Source: Ascaris suum (lineage: Eukaryota > Nematoda > Chromadorea > Rhabditida > Ascarididae). Taken from it: a stretch of 64,000 bases of DNA. Location: positions 4,398,849 through 4,462,848 of the forward strand of contig CM024176.1 of the NCBI GenBank assembly GCA_013433145.1. Direction: 5' to 3'. Shown piece after piece: positions 26,201-38,771 of this stretch; position 1 is the first letter of the stretch; each line of letters starts with the position of its first letter. Both the position numbers and the translations under genes were made by a program. The notes beneath the pieces were generated by a model. That model was not told where the DNA came from. It was given only the letters and a program-made list of their open reading frames with translations, and searched no databases.

Positions 26201-29200
26201 TGTACATTGCTACAGAAGCATGTTCAAGCGAACTTCTCTATGAGTTTCATGCAAACAACTTAGCCGGATGAAACATAAACGCATTATTTGGCAAGTCTTA
26301 TTATTTACTTTCGATTTAACAAATTGAGTGATCCGACGAGCACGTGCTGTTCCGTTTCCACTGGAGCGTTGTTTTGTTTCATTTATCTCCAGTAATTATA
26401 GCTCGAACTTCTTTTCATGTTTTGATTCATTCTTCGTTAAACGAATTCATTTTAAATTGCAATGGTTCATAAATCATCGATTTGTTTATTACTTACCTTA
26501 ATTAATTGAATTTTTTCAAGTTCATTTTCAGTTATCATTCACTCTCTATTGCTATCCATTTCACTCTCGTTTATTGGACGTACATTTGGCAAGAAAAAAA
26601 TATTACACTTCGTTTTAATGCATCGCAGAAAAATTCTGCTCTGATTTCATCAGCTTTTTTTTTGCAGTTTCTGCAATTCCACTGATTTTTCATCGTTCAT
26701 CTTCACGCTAACTTCACCTTTACGTTTTCTTGCAAAAAACAATTTGCAGTCAGCATTACGATGTTGCCAAACTTCTACTCGCATTTGTCTCCACGTCTCT
26801 TGCGTTCATCTGTCTGTCCACTACATTTGTCTGTCTGTCCATTGCATTCATTTTTTAAAATAGCTTTATCATTGGAATCAGAAATATTTTAACGACTATG
26901 TTTTATTGTTGCGATGTGTCTTCCGAAGCATTTCTTTTTCACGATAAATCATCCGTTCTATGGGCTCTGAGCATGTAAAATCACCATTTACATTTCCGGC
27001 TTTCTTTTACTCACTTTTTTTGTTCAGTGATTCGTATATTCGGTCATTCGTTCGAAAAGCGCTTTACTGGACGTTGTTGCATTGTTTTTTTATTTTTCGT
27101 AGGCCCTGTCGTGCTGTTATTTCAGTAGTGATTGTATTATGGTTGTAGTGTTGCGACCTGTTTGCTTAACTAAAGGTAACTTGAAGTCTATTATGGACTG
27201 TTTTTTTTAACCTTCTGTGAGGTCCTATTCTTCACGGTGGCTTTGCGGAAGAACATGGTAATGTGGGCTGGGAGATACTGAACAGAACATTCAGTGTTTG
27301 TGATTCTTTAAATGCTCTGAAAAGCCAATGATCGTTATGATGGCTGCTATGAACAAATCATAATCACCGAATGGTGCCTGCTATGAACATAATTATTCGA
27401 TAATTTTAGAGTCGCCCGCATCCGCGAAATTAAACAAACAATATAGTTTTGAGTGCGCTGTTTAATCACAATCACGCTGCTTATTTCTGTCAGATGAGAA
27501 GGAATTTTGATGTTATATTTGCAGAGCAATAAATCCTGATGTTTTCAACATCACCAAATTTAATACTGCTGCAACAAGTGAAATATTTCCGCTAGAAGTG
27601 AAGAGCAGAATACATAATTTTTAAGTAGGTACTGAATGCAGGCTTTCAACGGTGTCAAGACACCAAAAAATCTTCGTATTTGAAAAGGCTCTTAAGGAGC
27701 GATCGGTCTCTCAGAATTTATTCGATAGATAAGGGCAAAATGTAAATCACAGTGGCGAACGAAAATTATATCACAGAAAGCATTTTGAAGTTGTCTATTC
27801 TTCGCCATTTCCTCTGTTGATTCATCCCATTTACATTTATTCCTTAAGTTCCTCGTCTAGAACCCTTAAATCGCCGAATGTTCCCTAGGCAACGTTTAAT
27901 GTCAGATTATGAGTAAACCACGGAGTCTTTGTGGGGATAAGAAGGCGGTTATGAGGGAAGGAAAGGGCCCTTGTGTTGAGAATAACGTGTCATTCAAACG
28001 AGAAATTGGAACGAACTTTTGGACAATTAGGAAGGAGATGACGGGGTATGACCAACGCGGGAAATAAAAAATTACCTTTTTATCGGCTTTTTTCTTTTTT
28101 TTCTATTATAGGTTAAGTTTTGCAGCGCTGCTTTCCGCTCGATAACCCTGATCCAGCATATGTGGCATTGTTTCAGTTTACGCCAGTATCACTTTCTGTT
28201 CTTTATCGTGTAAACGCAAATGCAAAACAAACAGTGATTGTTGTTCGCATTTATTTGTTGTGGAATTTTAACGAGGCAGTGAACTGAAAAACATTTTTCA
28301 TATAATTTTTGCACTTGAAAATTAGAAATCAATCAATCAAAGCAACTTCTTATTGTGGTGGAAAAAGTCATTATTTTTATCGGGAATCTTCACTCACTTT
28401 TTTCTTTTCCAATTTCTTTCCCAAAAAAAAAAAGAATTCGCTCATCTCTATCACGCATTCTTCTCATATGAATTATGAGCAGTTGATTTTTCATCGGCTC
28501 ATTTATCTTATCGAATTTTCGTTAAAGTTGTCGCATTAATTATCGTGAGTAATATTCCCGATTATAGAGCACTATTATTAGCTCTAAAATGGAATCTAGC
28601 TCTGAATATTCGATCGCGTTAATGAAATTTCTATTTTGATTAAAAAATATGAACAAGAATGTGAATTGAAAAGGAAATGCGATTTCATTAAAACATTAAA
28701 TAGCAATTGCAGAACAACGAAGTAATTTAGAAGGAAAGTTCGGCTGTTATATTACGACTTAAAAAGTAATATTGTCGCAGTCAGCATAGAAATATTTGAA
28801 ATAATGCGTTATGAAAGTAATTTTTGCATTTTGCTTAATTTCATCCACGTTTATTTGAGTGTAAGTTTTGATTACTCAATAGTAGATAAACGAATTTAGT
28901 TTATATGAGTAGTTTGCCTCTTAAGGTATATCCATGAATAGAAAACTATTAATATTTCATTTGTTTGCATATGTGACGGTCTTGTGTTCTGCAATAACGT
29001 AGAAGGCTTTTTAAACGTTTTCAGTCATCGTCGTTGCGATATTCACTAACTTGTTTAATTGAATTCGAGAATGTTGAGTGAAAATATCACTTTTCCAGCT
29101 GAATTACTTACAAGTTTTTGAAGAATTTTTTAGGGTTATTCAATCAAAAGTCGTCGTTCTATGCAATATTTACAACACGGCTGAGATATTCTTCATTCTA

Positions 29201-31541
29201 GTAATTGAATGAATTGGATCTGTGATGATTTATGGGATTTTTTCATACTCGTTATGAGAATATCTTCACGTTTTATTTATTTTTTGACGAGAGAGGAACG
29301 CGTCTGCGCTCCGATGTCATTTTTTGCGTTTAAAAAAAATGACGAAAAACAAATCTTCTATCAACTCTTCAGAAATTTTTCACCATTCAATAACTGATTT
29401 TTTTTGCAAAATAAAATTGCGGAAAAAACTCTGAGGTCCTAGACAAAGTTGTTGATGACAAAACACCAGTATGCAAAAATGATTATATTACTAGGTTAAT
29501 ATGCTATTGAAATTCGGCTAATTTGGCCCCCCTTCGACACTTTTAATGGCTAAGGCGATTGCGCAGCTGATTGTTGAAGATTTTGCTATCATCGTTGATA
29601 AGCATTATAGACTAATTAAAGATATGGTACATTTTCAGTTTAACATTCATTTCTGATGATATAATGTGAAGATCGCGTTCTTCGAATTTCTTGGTTTTTT
29701 TCCTTGCTGAATGTTGTTTACAGAGCGTATCGTTTATAGCTCGCATTGTGCAATCACTGCATATGTTTTTTTTCCGATTCTGCCACATCACAGCAGTTTT
29801 ACTTCAGAAGGATTACATAAGACTGTTGTTGATATCGAGTTAGTACAAGGGTTGTAAGTAGTGAAAGTTTTCAACACTTTCTAGACTCATTGATCTAACT
29901 AGTATCCTCCCTAGAGTTTCAGTAAATATATTTTTTTCTTGATATTATCTCCTTTCACTTGCTATTTTCACTATGTATTCGAACTGTTGAGGTAATAGAC
30001 TGGCTAGCCGATTGTCGGGGCCCTGTATATGCATTACTTATTTGAACATATGAAGCAATCAGGCAACCATTGTGGATTTTAAGAGTAGCTAATGAATTGT
30101 GTATTTATGCTTTAAGATTTACTTCATTTTCTAGGAGCCCCGCTTCCCTTTTCAGCTAACAGAATTCGGATCAGTGTTGCTTGAGGAGTACTCATATCCT
30201 TCATGGATAAGGGAGTTTGAGAGAAGTCCATATAAGATATTGACATATTTTCTCACTAATCTGTTTGTTGCCCGAAGCTTTGATATATTCGGCAAACTAT
30301 GTCAAACTGTAAAATTTAAGTGCCAAATTTCATTTTAAGCGATTTCCGTAACTGTGAGGATATTCGCCGATTTAATAAACGACTTGCATAAATGTGGTTA
30401 TCCACGTATTTCAGGGACAATCCTAGACATTTTCATCGCAAATCTTCTTCTTGTAAAGGAGTAGAGTTTTCTATTCATGTGTGCATGCATGCAATTCTGA
30501 TTCTCATTTCTACTCCTAAGTTGATTATTGTTCTCTACTTCCGACAAAATGTTTTTGTTCATAGAATAGAAAACTTCGAAGTCGATATAAACAAACGGAT
30601 GTTCGTTTTCTTTCGTTGCAATTTTCATTGTTTGATTTAGACATTTGCGTCATGTTTATTAGCACTTTTCGTCTCATTTCTGTTAATCCCCGAGATGTTT
30701 TCTTCTTGACGAGCTGATCATTTGATAGAGATGTTTGCTTCTTTCAGCGTTCGAATTATTTTGGTATTTTTATCTTTTTTGTTCATCAAAGTACGTAGTT
30801 GAATTATTTTCAGCATTTTTTATTCTCTGCTTCCCCTTTGATATTGATCAATCCCCACCATTTATTCTCTGAATGTTTCGTTGTTTCGCTGGTATAATCT
30901 ATGATGCTTTCATCATCACTTGTTTTTGTCATTTATGACGAGAGCGAATTTTCCATTGATCATCGTTTTTTGTTCAACCACTCATGCACAATATTCACTA
31001 AGTAATATATGAGTGGCTTTATGCTTCATTGAGCAAAAATAGTCATAAACAAAAACAAACGGACGAATTTCCTTTCAATGGAATCGCTTTCCCCTGCGAA
31101 AAGTGATTATATTTTCATAGGCCGATATATTTTCATATTTATGCATGTTGGCAAATGTCGATGAATTTTTAGCTGAACTCTTTTAAGGCTTATTCACCAA
31201 CACCCATATTACACGCGTTTTAATGTACAATATGTGCAGCGAAAGGGTTTTTATCTAACTTGTTCTGCTTGTTTTTCGTTTCATTCCGAGTTTTGCTCGC
31301 TGGCAATGTATAGAGTACAACGGGTACAAATGCATCATTTTTGCCTGTTTTCAAGCGTTGTCTTTGCTTTGGTTTTGAGATGAGGTCTGAATACTATGAT
31401 TCATCGGTTTAATTTCCCACTGTCCATCTTTCATCGCTGGGATCGCTAAGCATGCAAAAAATACAGTGATTCTAGCTGTTGCATTTTACAGATATATCCC
31501 GCTCATTTTTTATGAAATGTTGTGATATCTTTATAAGTATA
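23298..31541. other. Intergenic or upstream sequence, no supported gene
   Basis: More than 8 kb of AT-rich sequence upstream of the BAH gene. ORFs are of chance length. An interrupted inverted repeat with GCGCTTC/GAAGCGC ends lies at 25454-25484. Promoters or 5' UTR exons of the BAH gene may lie here, but I cannot point to one. Confidence 0.4.
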
Positions 31542-31564
31542 TCTCCCCTCCCCCTCCCCCCCTC
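31542..31564 (+). repeat. C-rich polypyrimidine run before exon 1
   Basis: An uninterrupted run of C and T about 170 bases upstream of the exon 1 acceptor. It is purine-pyrimidine asymmetric DNA, possibly structural. Confidence 0.7.
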
Positions 31565-31733
31565 ATCTTCCCACTCGTGTACATCCTTGGCCGTAGAGGT
31601 GTGACGCATGAAACGTAGATTCTGCTCATCGGTGTTCCGATGCTCACTGACGTTCTTCTTTGCGTTCTACACATTTTATGTTGTGATACGTTTCTGTTGG
31701 CAAACAAACATTTCACTAAGTTTTTCCTCTCAG

Positions 31734-31798
31734 GATAGAAGGGATAGCTAAAGAGGAGAGTTCCTCCCGAAAGATCGAGACGCGGCTGGTGGATTCCG
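31734..31798 (+). promoter_or_regulatory. Probable 5' UTR of the BAH gene after a splice or trans-splice acceptor
   Basis: A pyrimidine-rich acceptor (TTTTTCCTCTCAG) ends at 31733. The 65 bases from there to the first ATG at 31799 contain stops in the coding frame, so they read as untranslated. The site could close a 5' UTR intron or, if this is a nematode, accept a trans-spliced leader. The choice cannot be made without RNA data. Confidence 0.4.
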
Positions 31799-31944
31799 AT
31801 GCTAATCAGCTCGATGTCTTCGCCGTGTATTGGCGTCTCACCAAACGACATTCCTACCCTCGACCGACAGAGCGATTCATATGAGAACGTATCGCTCTAC
31901 GGTGAAAAGGATGCTAAGGAGGAAGTACCACCAGTACTTACCAG
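31799..31944 (+). CDS. BAH gene exon 1 (N-terminus)
   Basis: This exon encodes residues 1-48 plus two bases of codon 49. There are two in-frame ATGs, at 31799 and 31814. I took the first, but the second (MSSPCIG...) is equally possible and would remove five residues. The peptide is polar (DRQSDSYENVSLYGEKDAKEE) with no recognisable fold. The donor CCAG|GTATCA ends the exon in phase 2, which fits exon 2 and no other nearby open exon I found. The reverse strand here carries a 106-codon ORF, treated as a shadow because it has no homology signal or linked exons. Confidence 0.6.
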
Positions 31945-34924
31945 GTATCATCCATTAAAGTACTTATTGTAGATGCATTTCTCTGGAGGGCAGCGTTGAG
32001 TAATATATACTGCTTCATTTGAAAATGAAATCCCACAAGTACGTCATTTCCTTTAATGAAGGCTGAATTACTGAGCACGTAAAACTTCTATTTGAATATC
32101 ACTTCGACTCCCCATGCCCTTTTTCCGCACTAGCCTATGAATGTATAGTTTAGAGGGCAGTGATTTCTCATCGTCCTCATCAGGTGAAATGCAGGAGGAG
32201 GTATGGATGCAGAAGAAATTTTCTTTGGCTCATATTCAGAGTGCAAAAGATAGAGACTCTGAGAAGAACGCGAAACTTTGTTAGCATAGTACATGGGAAT
32301 TGTGATCTCGAGGAGAAAACTAGAAATGTCTTCATTCCAAACTTCACGTATCTTCGTTTTTTGTAGATTGATTTTCGAAATTCGATAGATTTATCGCACA
32401 AACGAATAACATTCCTGTCATATTTGAATTTGACCGTTCAAGTTTTGAGAGGGCGATACATGTTTAGTGCTGCTAAAAATTTGTGTGAATTTCCACCGGT
32501 TCGGTCACGAAAAGGTGCGCATTTTGTAGGTTTATACAAACAGTCGAGCCAGTTCAAATATGAAGCCATTCGGTTGCGCATTTACCTTCTGTTGATAATT
32601 TGTGGTACTGATGAACGACGCTGAAAAGCGCACATTGCGCTGACTTCTTTAGCATACTTCAGCGTTTGTTTTCTATGAAACGCAAAGAAGTGCACGAACA
32701 ATTTTGCTGTCACAGAGTACCTGTCGGTCAAAAATCAGATAATACAACCAATCCTTCTGCAAAACATTCTCCTCCCCGTCGGTGATTTCCGAAAATAACG
32801 ATTTAATTATTCACAAAGCAACTGCTTCTCTCTTACATTTATACTTGTCCATTTGCGTCCCTTTCGTCCGGTATTCTCTCATATTCTGCAGGCTTCTCAC
32901 GTTTATGAGAATAATACCTTCACGTTAGTATCCGCCAGTTGTTCGAACTTTGATTAGTGTAGTATACACACAGGTGGCAGACTGCATCAAAATCCAAACT
33001 ATTTCTTCAAACTTGAAGACAGTTGCACACATTTAAAAAAGTGCCAAAATGTTGTGCATATACCAATCAAATTCTCATTTAATATCAGTGGGTCAGAAAA
33101 ACCATTTTTTTTTTGGCCTGATGCGAGTGGTCGGATCAGTTAGAGTAAGAATACATGTTGTTGCAAACATTTTGTCATCTATTGGCTTTTGATGCAGTTA
33201 GTTTGTTCGATGAGCGAAACTGCAATCGCGTGCATCATGTCGGCCATTCTGGCAACCTTCTCCACTTTTTAAATGTTGATGTGTCCAGTTTGATTAGTGC
33301 GCTGAGTTGCGCTGAGTGGTGTCATGCCCGTACTTTTACCACACAGTTGTGCATCTTCTGCTTGTTAGAAGATTTGTTTGCGACGGTTATTTAGATATGT
33401 GTCTATGTATGTCTTTCTGTTTGCTTAGATTGCAGTTCAAAGTGGAAACCGCTGAAGTTAGCGTTGGAAAAAAAATCTCGCCTACATTTTACACTGGCCG
33501 TTCCTTTATTCTGCATGAGGTGCAACAAAAACGAATCTTTTGTTGGATTTGTCTTAGCGATTGATCCAATTATAATACAAATGTAAAAACCATCTGTTAT
33601 TTGTTTTTACTTGAGAAATTGGTTGCTGAGATAGGTGAAATGTAAAAACGCCTATCGCGTCAGCTCATTTGGCTTTATTCTCCATCTATTTTATCCCATA
33701 TTCTGATTTCAAGAGATCGCTCTATCAGCTGATCTGAAATCAACGGAATCAGTGGGGAGAACATTATGAAAGTATTGTTCATATCTTTTACCACATAGTT
33801 ATGCATTCAAAAAATTATTAGAAGCAATTAATATGTTATGCAATATATTAGTTGCGTTCAGTGTTTTTTTTTTCTGCAAAATAAAAGGAAAAAATGAAGA
33901 TTACTTGAAATTAACGGACGAAATCGATGACCTTGAACATAGCTTTCGCAAAAATGAATTTGATTTTAGATTTCCTAACTGAAATTTATTTTGCTCCTTG
34001 TAAGAAAAGCTTTGTAAGAATCGATGACTATTCTCGTTGGTGCATAAGAAATTGTTGACCTCGTTTCTTGTGTATAATGATGTTATTTCTATTTTTCAAC
34101 TCACTTCTTGTATGTATAAATTTTTGAGCAAGACACAAGATTGATTTAACTCGAAAATGTTTGACGAATATCCTCTTTCTTCTAAAATTTCCATGTCTAA
34201 TTTATGCAGGACTCGAGCCAGAAATGCTTTTTTGATAGTGAAAGTACAGTAAAAAAAGTTAAGTAGAGGGAAGGTTGTTTTAAAGTTTGGTGAATATTTC
34301 TTCACATTTTTCTATGCTTCATTACGTTTACTCCTTATCGTGGCGTTTTATCTGTTCGATTCGATGTTGGAGCCTTCATTCGCAATCAGGAACTGAGGGG
34401 AGAGGAATTTGAGACGAAACCAATGTTCCAAAAACCGGTCGGAACTCTAGAAGTTTCTTTTTCCAGTTAACCCCAGAGGGGATAGTTATATTGCTCTTCT
34501 TCAGCGCTATTCCTGGACTTTGTGTTGGCTGTAATAATAATTTGTAGGTTCATGTCTTCTTTCCATCGCTTTTCTACCAGGTCGCCTTCGCACACACATG
34601 CATCCTCACCCACCATAGGTAAAATGGGGTTGCTTTTCTCAGAAATTGGCTATGGCGCATCTGATGTGAACGTCGTAAGTAACCTTTTGCAAACCTTACA
34701 CTAATACATGTAGAAAAGCCAAGAATTCTATGTTGTGAACGAACAAACAAAAATGAGTAGCACTTACGTTGCCGCAACCAGTCATATAAGCGATTCCTCA
34801 GGTAGATTCAATGCCTTCTGAAATATTCCATCTCTGAAATCTGATTCGAGCCACTAAATTCATAGGTTTTTCATCATTTCAAAAGATTTCAAGGTTTCTT
34901 CTTCAAAAAAATCTCAATTTTCAG
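31945..34924 (+). other. BAH gene intron 1
   Basis: Intron of 2,980 bases. It contains an open stretch at about 34284-34471 and another at 34548-34704 with possible acceptors. Neither fits as an in-frame cassette exon between exons 1 and 2, so I left them out. No repeat or RNA gene was recognised. Confidence 0.5.
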
Positions 34925-35078
34925 AGCACCAATATTACGCATTCCAAACACTGGTGGTGTAAACCACGCAGTAACAAATTCGGTGGATCGACAGCAGGTA
35001 TATCCACAAGTCAATCCGAAGAAGAGTTTTGCACTAGAGGCTCTAATTAATGGAGCACCATCTTGCAATCAGAATACG
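34925..35078 (+). CDS. BAH gene exon 2 with weak eh1-like site
   Basis: This exon runs from acceptor AATTTTCAG to donor ACG|GTATGT and encodes residues 49-100. It starts with the last base of codon 49 and ends in phase 0. The peptide is mostly polar and Pro/Asn-rich, without a known domain. SFALEALING at 83-92 resembles the Groucho-binding eh1 pattern, but with Leu/Ile substitutions (F84, L86, L89, I90). Another frame is also open for part of the exon but ends at a TAA before the donor. Phase agreement with exons 1 and 3 supports the frame chosen. Confidence 0.65.
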
Positions 35079-37232
35079 GTATGTTACTCGTTTATATTAT
35101 TTTGTTTTGAGCGCATTTGCATTCATTTGTTACATTGAGTTCATTGACGTTAACAATGCTCATCTTGTTGTTTATTGTTTTCCTTTGGGAGGTGATAAGT
35201 TTTGGTGTATCAAATACGTTCTTCACTATGACATACATTCATCTATATATGCTACATTGCGATTTTTGCAATTTCTCTTTAAATCGGACCGTTTTTCTGA
35301 TATCTCTGGAGTCTGTGCTTTTTGCATCCGCATTTCTGTATTTTTTTCACTTCTTTTCTGCAAAATTCTTGTATTTCTCAAAAAAGCATAACTTTAATTC
35401 ATTGTCACTAGCAAACTGCATAATAGGTTTGAAAACTTTTGGCGTCAGTATCAATTTTAAAGGATTTATAGAAGTTTTTCTTCATAACATTCCAACACTT
35501 TAGAACGTGGTTTTGAAATATTGAAGCGGTAAATTTAATGGGCATTATTATATAGTCATCTGAAACTAAATGACGTTTTGCAATATTCCTGTGATAAGTT
35601 GTCAAATTCCTCACAAAACGGGTCGTTTGCTCTTTAAACTTCAAAGAATAAAAATATTTGAGTTCATGGTCATTTCTCTAAGACGGTCACTCGTTATATT
35701 TCGTTTTCATAAGCGCGCAAGTGCATATCACTTTAATTTCCGTGACGTCCTTCTCTACTCATTTTGTGAAGTTAGAGCACTTTTATAACGCATTTCTGAA
35801 GAATGTCCCATTGGAATGCCTTTCCCTACGTTTGCAGAAATAATGACAAGGGGGTTACAATCTCCCCCAAATTTTCTATTCTCAGTGTTTTGTTTTGCAA
35901 GCGAAAAAAGGATAGTATTCCGTTCGCTTTTTGAGAATTAAGGTGTATATTTCCGACTTTTCATAAATCACTCAGAAAGCCTTTTTAGTAAATAGAAACT
36001 CTCACAGTTGTATCTTTCGACGAAGAGCAGATAACGTTCGCTGTTTTCGATAAAGGGGGAGCCATGAGCTTGGTCTCCATCCTTCCTCTCCTTCCTCTCT
36101 CAATCTTTCTCCTACCCTGCAACACCCACAATTTCCTTCGACTGTTTCGGAATGAAGTTTAGCTTGAAGCGATTCGTCTGAATCTTTTTATTCTTCCTTT
36201 TGTTCTTTATACTTCTCCATTACGATAGCACTCAATTCATAGAAGCAACACAGAAAAGGCTATTGGAATTTCAGATGATTTCGCTGTGTATTTTCTTTGA
36301 AATTGTATACAATTGCTTTTAAAGAACGATATAAACTTATCTTTGAGTGTTGAAGTTATAGCTAATAGAGACTGCTCATTACCCGCTGCTTCCAAATTCA
36401 TTGTTCTTATTTCGGCGACCATTGCATCGTTCAACGCATTATCTTGTCCTACATACCCGTCTTCAGACATTTAAAAATAAATTCATCGTTGATAATGGTT
36501 GAGACCTTTCATGTCGACATCAGTTATTTGCACAGTGTCTCATCAGTGCCACAAAACTGGCTGAATCTCCATATTCTTTATATTACATTCCCTTTGTTCG
36601 ACGATAAGCATTCCTTTAGGTTGCACTAACAGGTGGCGTTATCTTGAACTGTAAAGTTGCGCTAGCCAATAGTGTCAATGAATGCGATTATTAAATGCAA
36701 ATATCCACTCAAATTTCTTTCTTTGATTGCATGAAAATATGATTGAAAGTGAACTTTCTCACATCCAAAGTAGTAAAGATTATAAACTAAATGGCTTCGT
36801 TATGAAAGCTCATAACCAAGTCACCCAACTTGCTTCCTTCATCTTCCTTCTTCACATAATTTAATGTCCTTCGCTCCTCAGCTAGCCTGGTCGTCATCAA
36901 TGTCTCACAGGAAAATTTGTTGAAATTTATCAATTGTATTCATTCCACATACCTTTTTCATATACGGCGGCATTTGCAATCCGACAGTTTGAACGAGCTT
37001 ACGGAAGGCAAATTTCCATATTCATTCTGGCAAACCCCACGTTCTCTCTTGTTTTCCTCTTCCCGTCCCACGCCGAATGAGAATACCTGAGGTACAAGTT
37101 TTGGTGGGATCAGCAACCTCCATCATTGAATTGAGTTGTTCGAGTTTAATGATTCTGAAGGGGAAATGGCGTGGAACCCAAATTTCGAATATTCAGGTCT
37201 TGGTGCACTCAACTCGCTGCACTAAGGCGGCT

Positions 37233-37292
37233 AATTTCGGAACTGTTAGCTGCGCATTGCCCATGCAATGCGCAACTAACAATTCCGAAATT
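37233..37292. repeat. Imperfect 28-bp fold-back hairpin, 4-nt loop
   Basis: The left arm 37233-37260 and right arm 37265-37292 are reverse complements except at two positions, both C/T differences, around a CCAT loop. The stem can extend about four more pairs outward (37229-37232 with 37293-37296) if G-U pairs are allowed. Fainter similarity outside suggests an older fold-back element. It lies in intron 2 of the BAH gene and would be transcribed with it. The loop is short for a typical microRNA precursor. Confidence 0.7.
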
Positions 37293-37481
37293 GGTCTTGA
37301 GTTTGATCTCATCAGAATGGGGTGATTTTGGTTGGCAGTATCGAATCCGTTTGTTTCGTTCTTTTGCTTATAGTTTTTTTTGTGCTCCAGGGATCCACGT
37401 TATTGGAGGGAATCAACCATCACTCTTGTCACTTCACAGTTGTGCGGGTGGCAATCTCCCACGACCTTCTACCCCACATCT

Positions 37482-37495
37482 CCCCCCCCCCCCCC
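37482..37495. repeat. C14 homopolymer
   Basis: Fourteen C in intron 2. Length is prone to assembly error. Confidence 0.85.
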
Positions 37496-38588
37496 ACATC
37501 CCTCCACCAGCCATCACTCTGATGCCATGACTTCTGGTGCGTGCGTTGTTAATAGTATTACTTTACGATTATCAGGTGAATTATTAATGCATCACAAACG
37601 TGAGAAACGGCTGTGTAAAAAGGCTGCACAATCGAATCTTTCGTCCTTATAAGTGAGCAGCAAAAGAGATAGTTGCTTTATCGATGTGTCGTCATTTATT
37701 TCACTGCAGAAGTCGTATATTGTGATCAAGAAGCACGAGCGGGTCATGTTTCTTGATGGCATAGCTTCTATTCGCGTTGGATCAGTGTGGCCTTAACTTA
37801 GAACTATTTGTCATTTAATAAAGTAGTTTCTGAACAAATACCCTGATTTATTTTTTTAAATTTTATAGTTTTTATCGACTAGTCAGTTTTTACTAGTCTC
37901 ATTCGTCAATTTCTTGCATGCATTGTGCACATTTCTCATCTCTTTCATGAGCATCCTGAAGTACTTCTGCTGCGTATTTTTCGTGTTACTTAACAAATTC
38001 AATAGTTGGAGGTCGATTATGTTGCAGCAATGATGTGTGCTATCGTTGATGTGTGCATATTTGATGGATATTAACGCACCGTATCCATTAGCTCATCTCT
38101 GTCCTATAGTTTCATGGCGATAACTTACCCTCTACTTTTTAATTCCCTCAAGTTTACTCGAATAATCGCTAAACTTTATTTCTTAGTAAAGCAGTCAGTT
38201 GAATTGATTTATTCTTTCTTCGGTTATCATACCTGCAGCTCGATGAATTTGAGGAATTCACACAATAGGATTAGCCGATCATTTCTAATTCAGTGATATT
38301 TTAATAGATGCGGCATTTGCTATATCGTTCTCTCAGCGCATGAACGTGATGTGCGTCTTTAATTTCTTTGTTCCTTTTTGCTTGACTTCATTAGTCATAA
38401 CACTTCTCAATGCTCGGAGCCTCTTCGCTGAAACGCAACTCCCCGTTAATTATAAAGTGGTGATTACACGAAATGCTTGTGGTACTTCAAACAATCGTAC
38501 AGGAATATGTAAAACTGGCAATGTGATACCCATAAATCTTTCATTGTAGCGTCTGTTTGAAATAATTTGCTACGAATGCGTTTTGCAG

Positions 38589-38771
38589 ACAAATATGCGA
38601 AAGCGCCATATGTTTCGTATTGATGATATTTTGGCACGTATGTGCGCCTCGAAAGAGCAAAAGTTGGACGTGGACAATGAAATTCGTTCTAATCCGATGG
38701 TTATTTCAACGAACATCGACAATGAATCAATTAAAACACCAAATCGCACTAAATCACCTTCGCCGAAAACG
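38589..38771 (+). CDS. BAH gene exon 3 with canonical eh1 (Groucho-binding) motif
   Basis: This exon has acceptor CGTTTTGCAG and phase 0 at both ends, encoding residues 101-161. RHMFRIDDILARM fits the eh1 consensus FxIxxIL exactly (F109, I111, I114, L115). In many transcriptional repressors this heptad docks on the Groucho/TLE WD40 propeller. The chosen donor ACG|GTGATT (38772) is moderate. If it is not used, the frame runs ten more codons to TAG at 38802-38804, giving a short protein with eh1 but no BAH domain. The tail is Ser/Thr/Pro-rich. The opposite strand carries an uninterrupted 234-codon ORF over this exon, discussed as a separate finding. Confidence 0.7.

Larger units (their letters stand above)
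35079..38588 (+). other. BAH gene intron 2
   Basis: Intron of 3,510 bases and the largest in the model. It holds an imperfect fold-back hairpin at 37233-37292 and a C14 run at 37482-37495. Several ORFs of 60-130 codons lie here but lack supporting splice links or homology, and they match what chance gives at this AT content. Confidence 0.5.

Noticed and set aside
31531..31851. 106-codon minus-strand ORF over exon 1
   Set aside because: Shadow of the + strand exon and the C-rich tract; it has no homology or splice links.
34284..34704. Possible cassette exons in intron 1
   Set aside because: They read as protein-like but none keeps the phase-2 frame between exons 1 and 2 without a stop or a hydrophobic nonsense reading.
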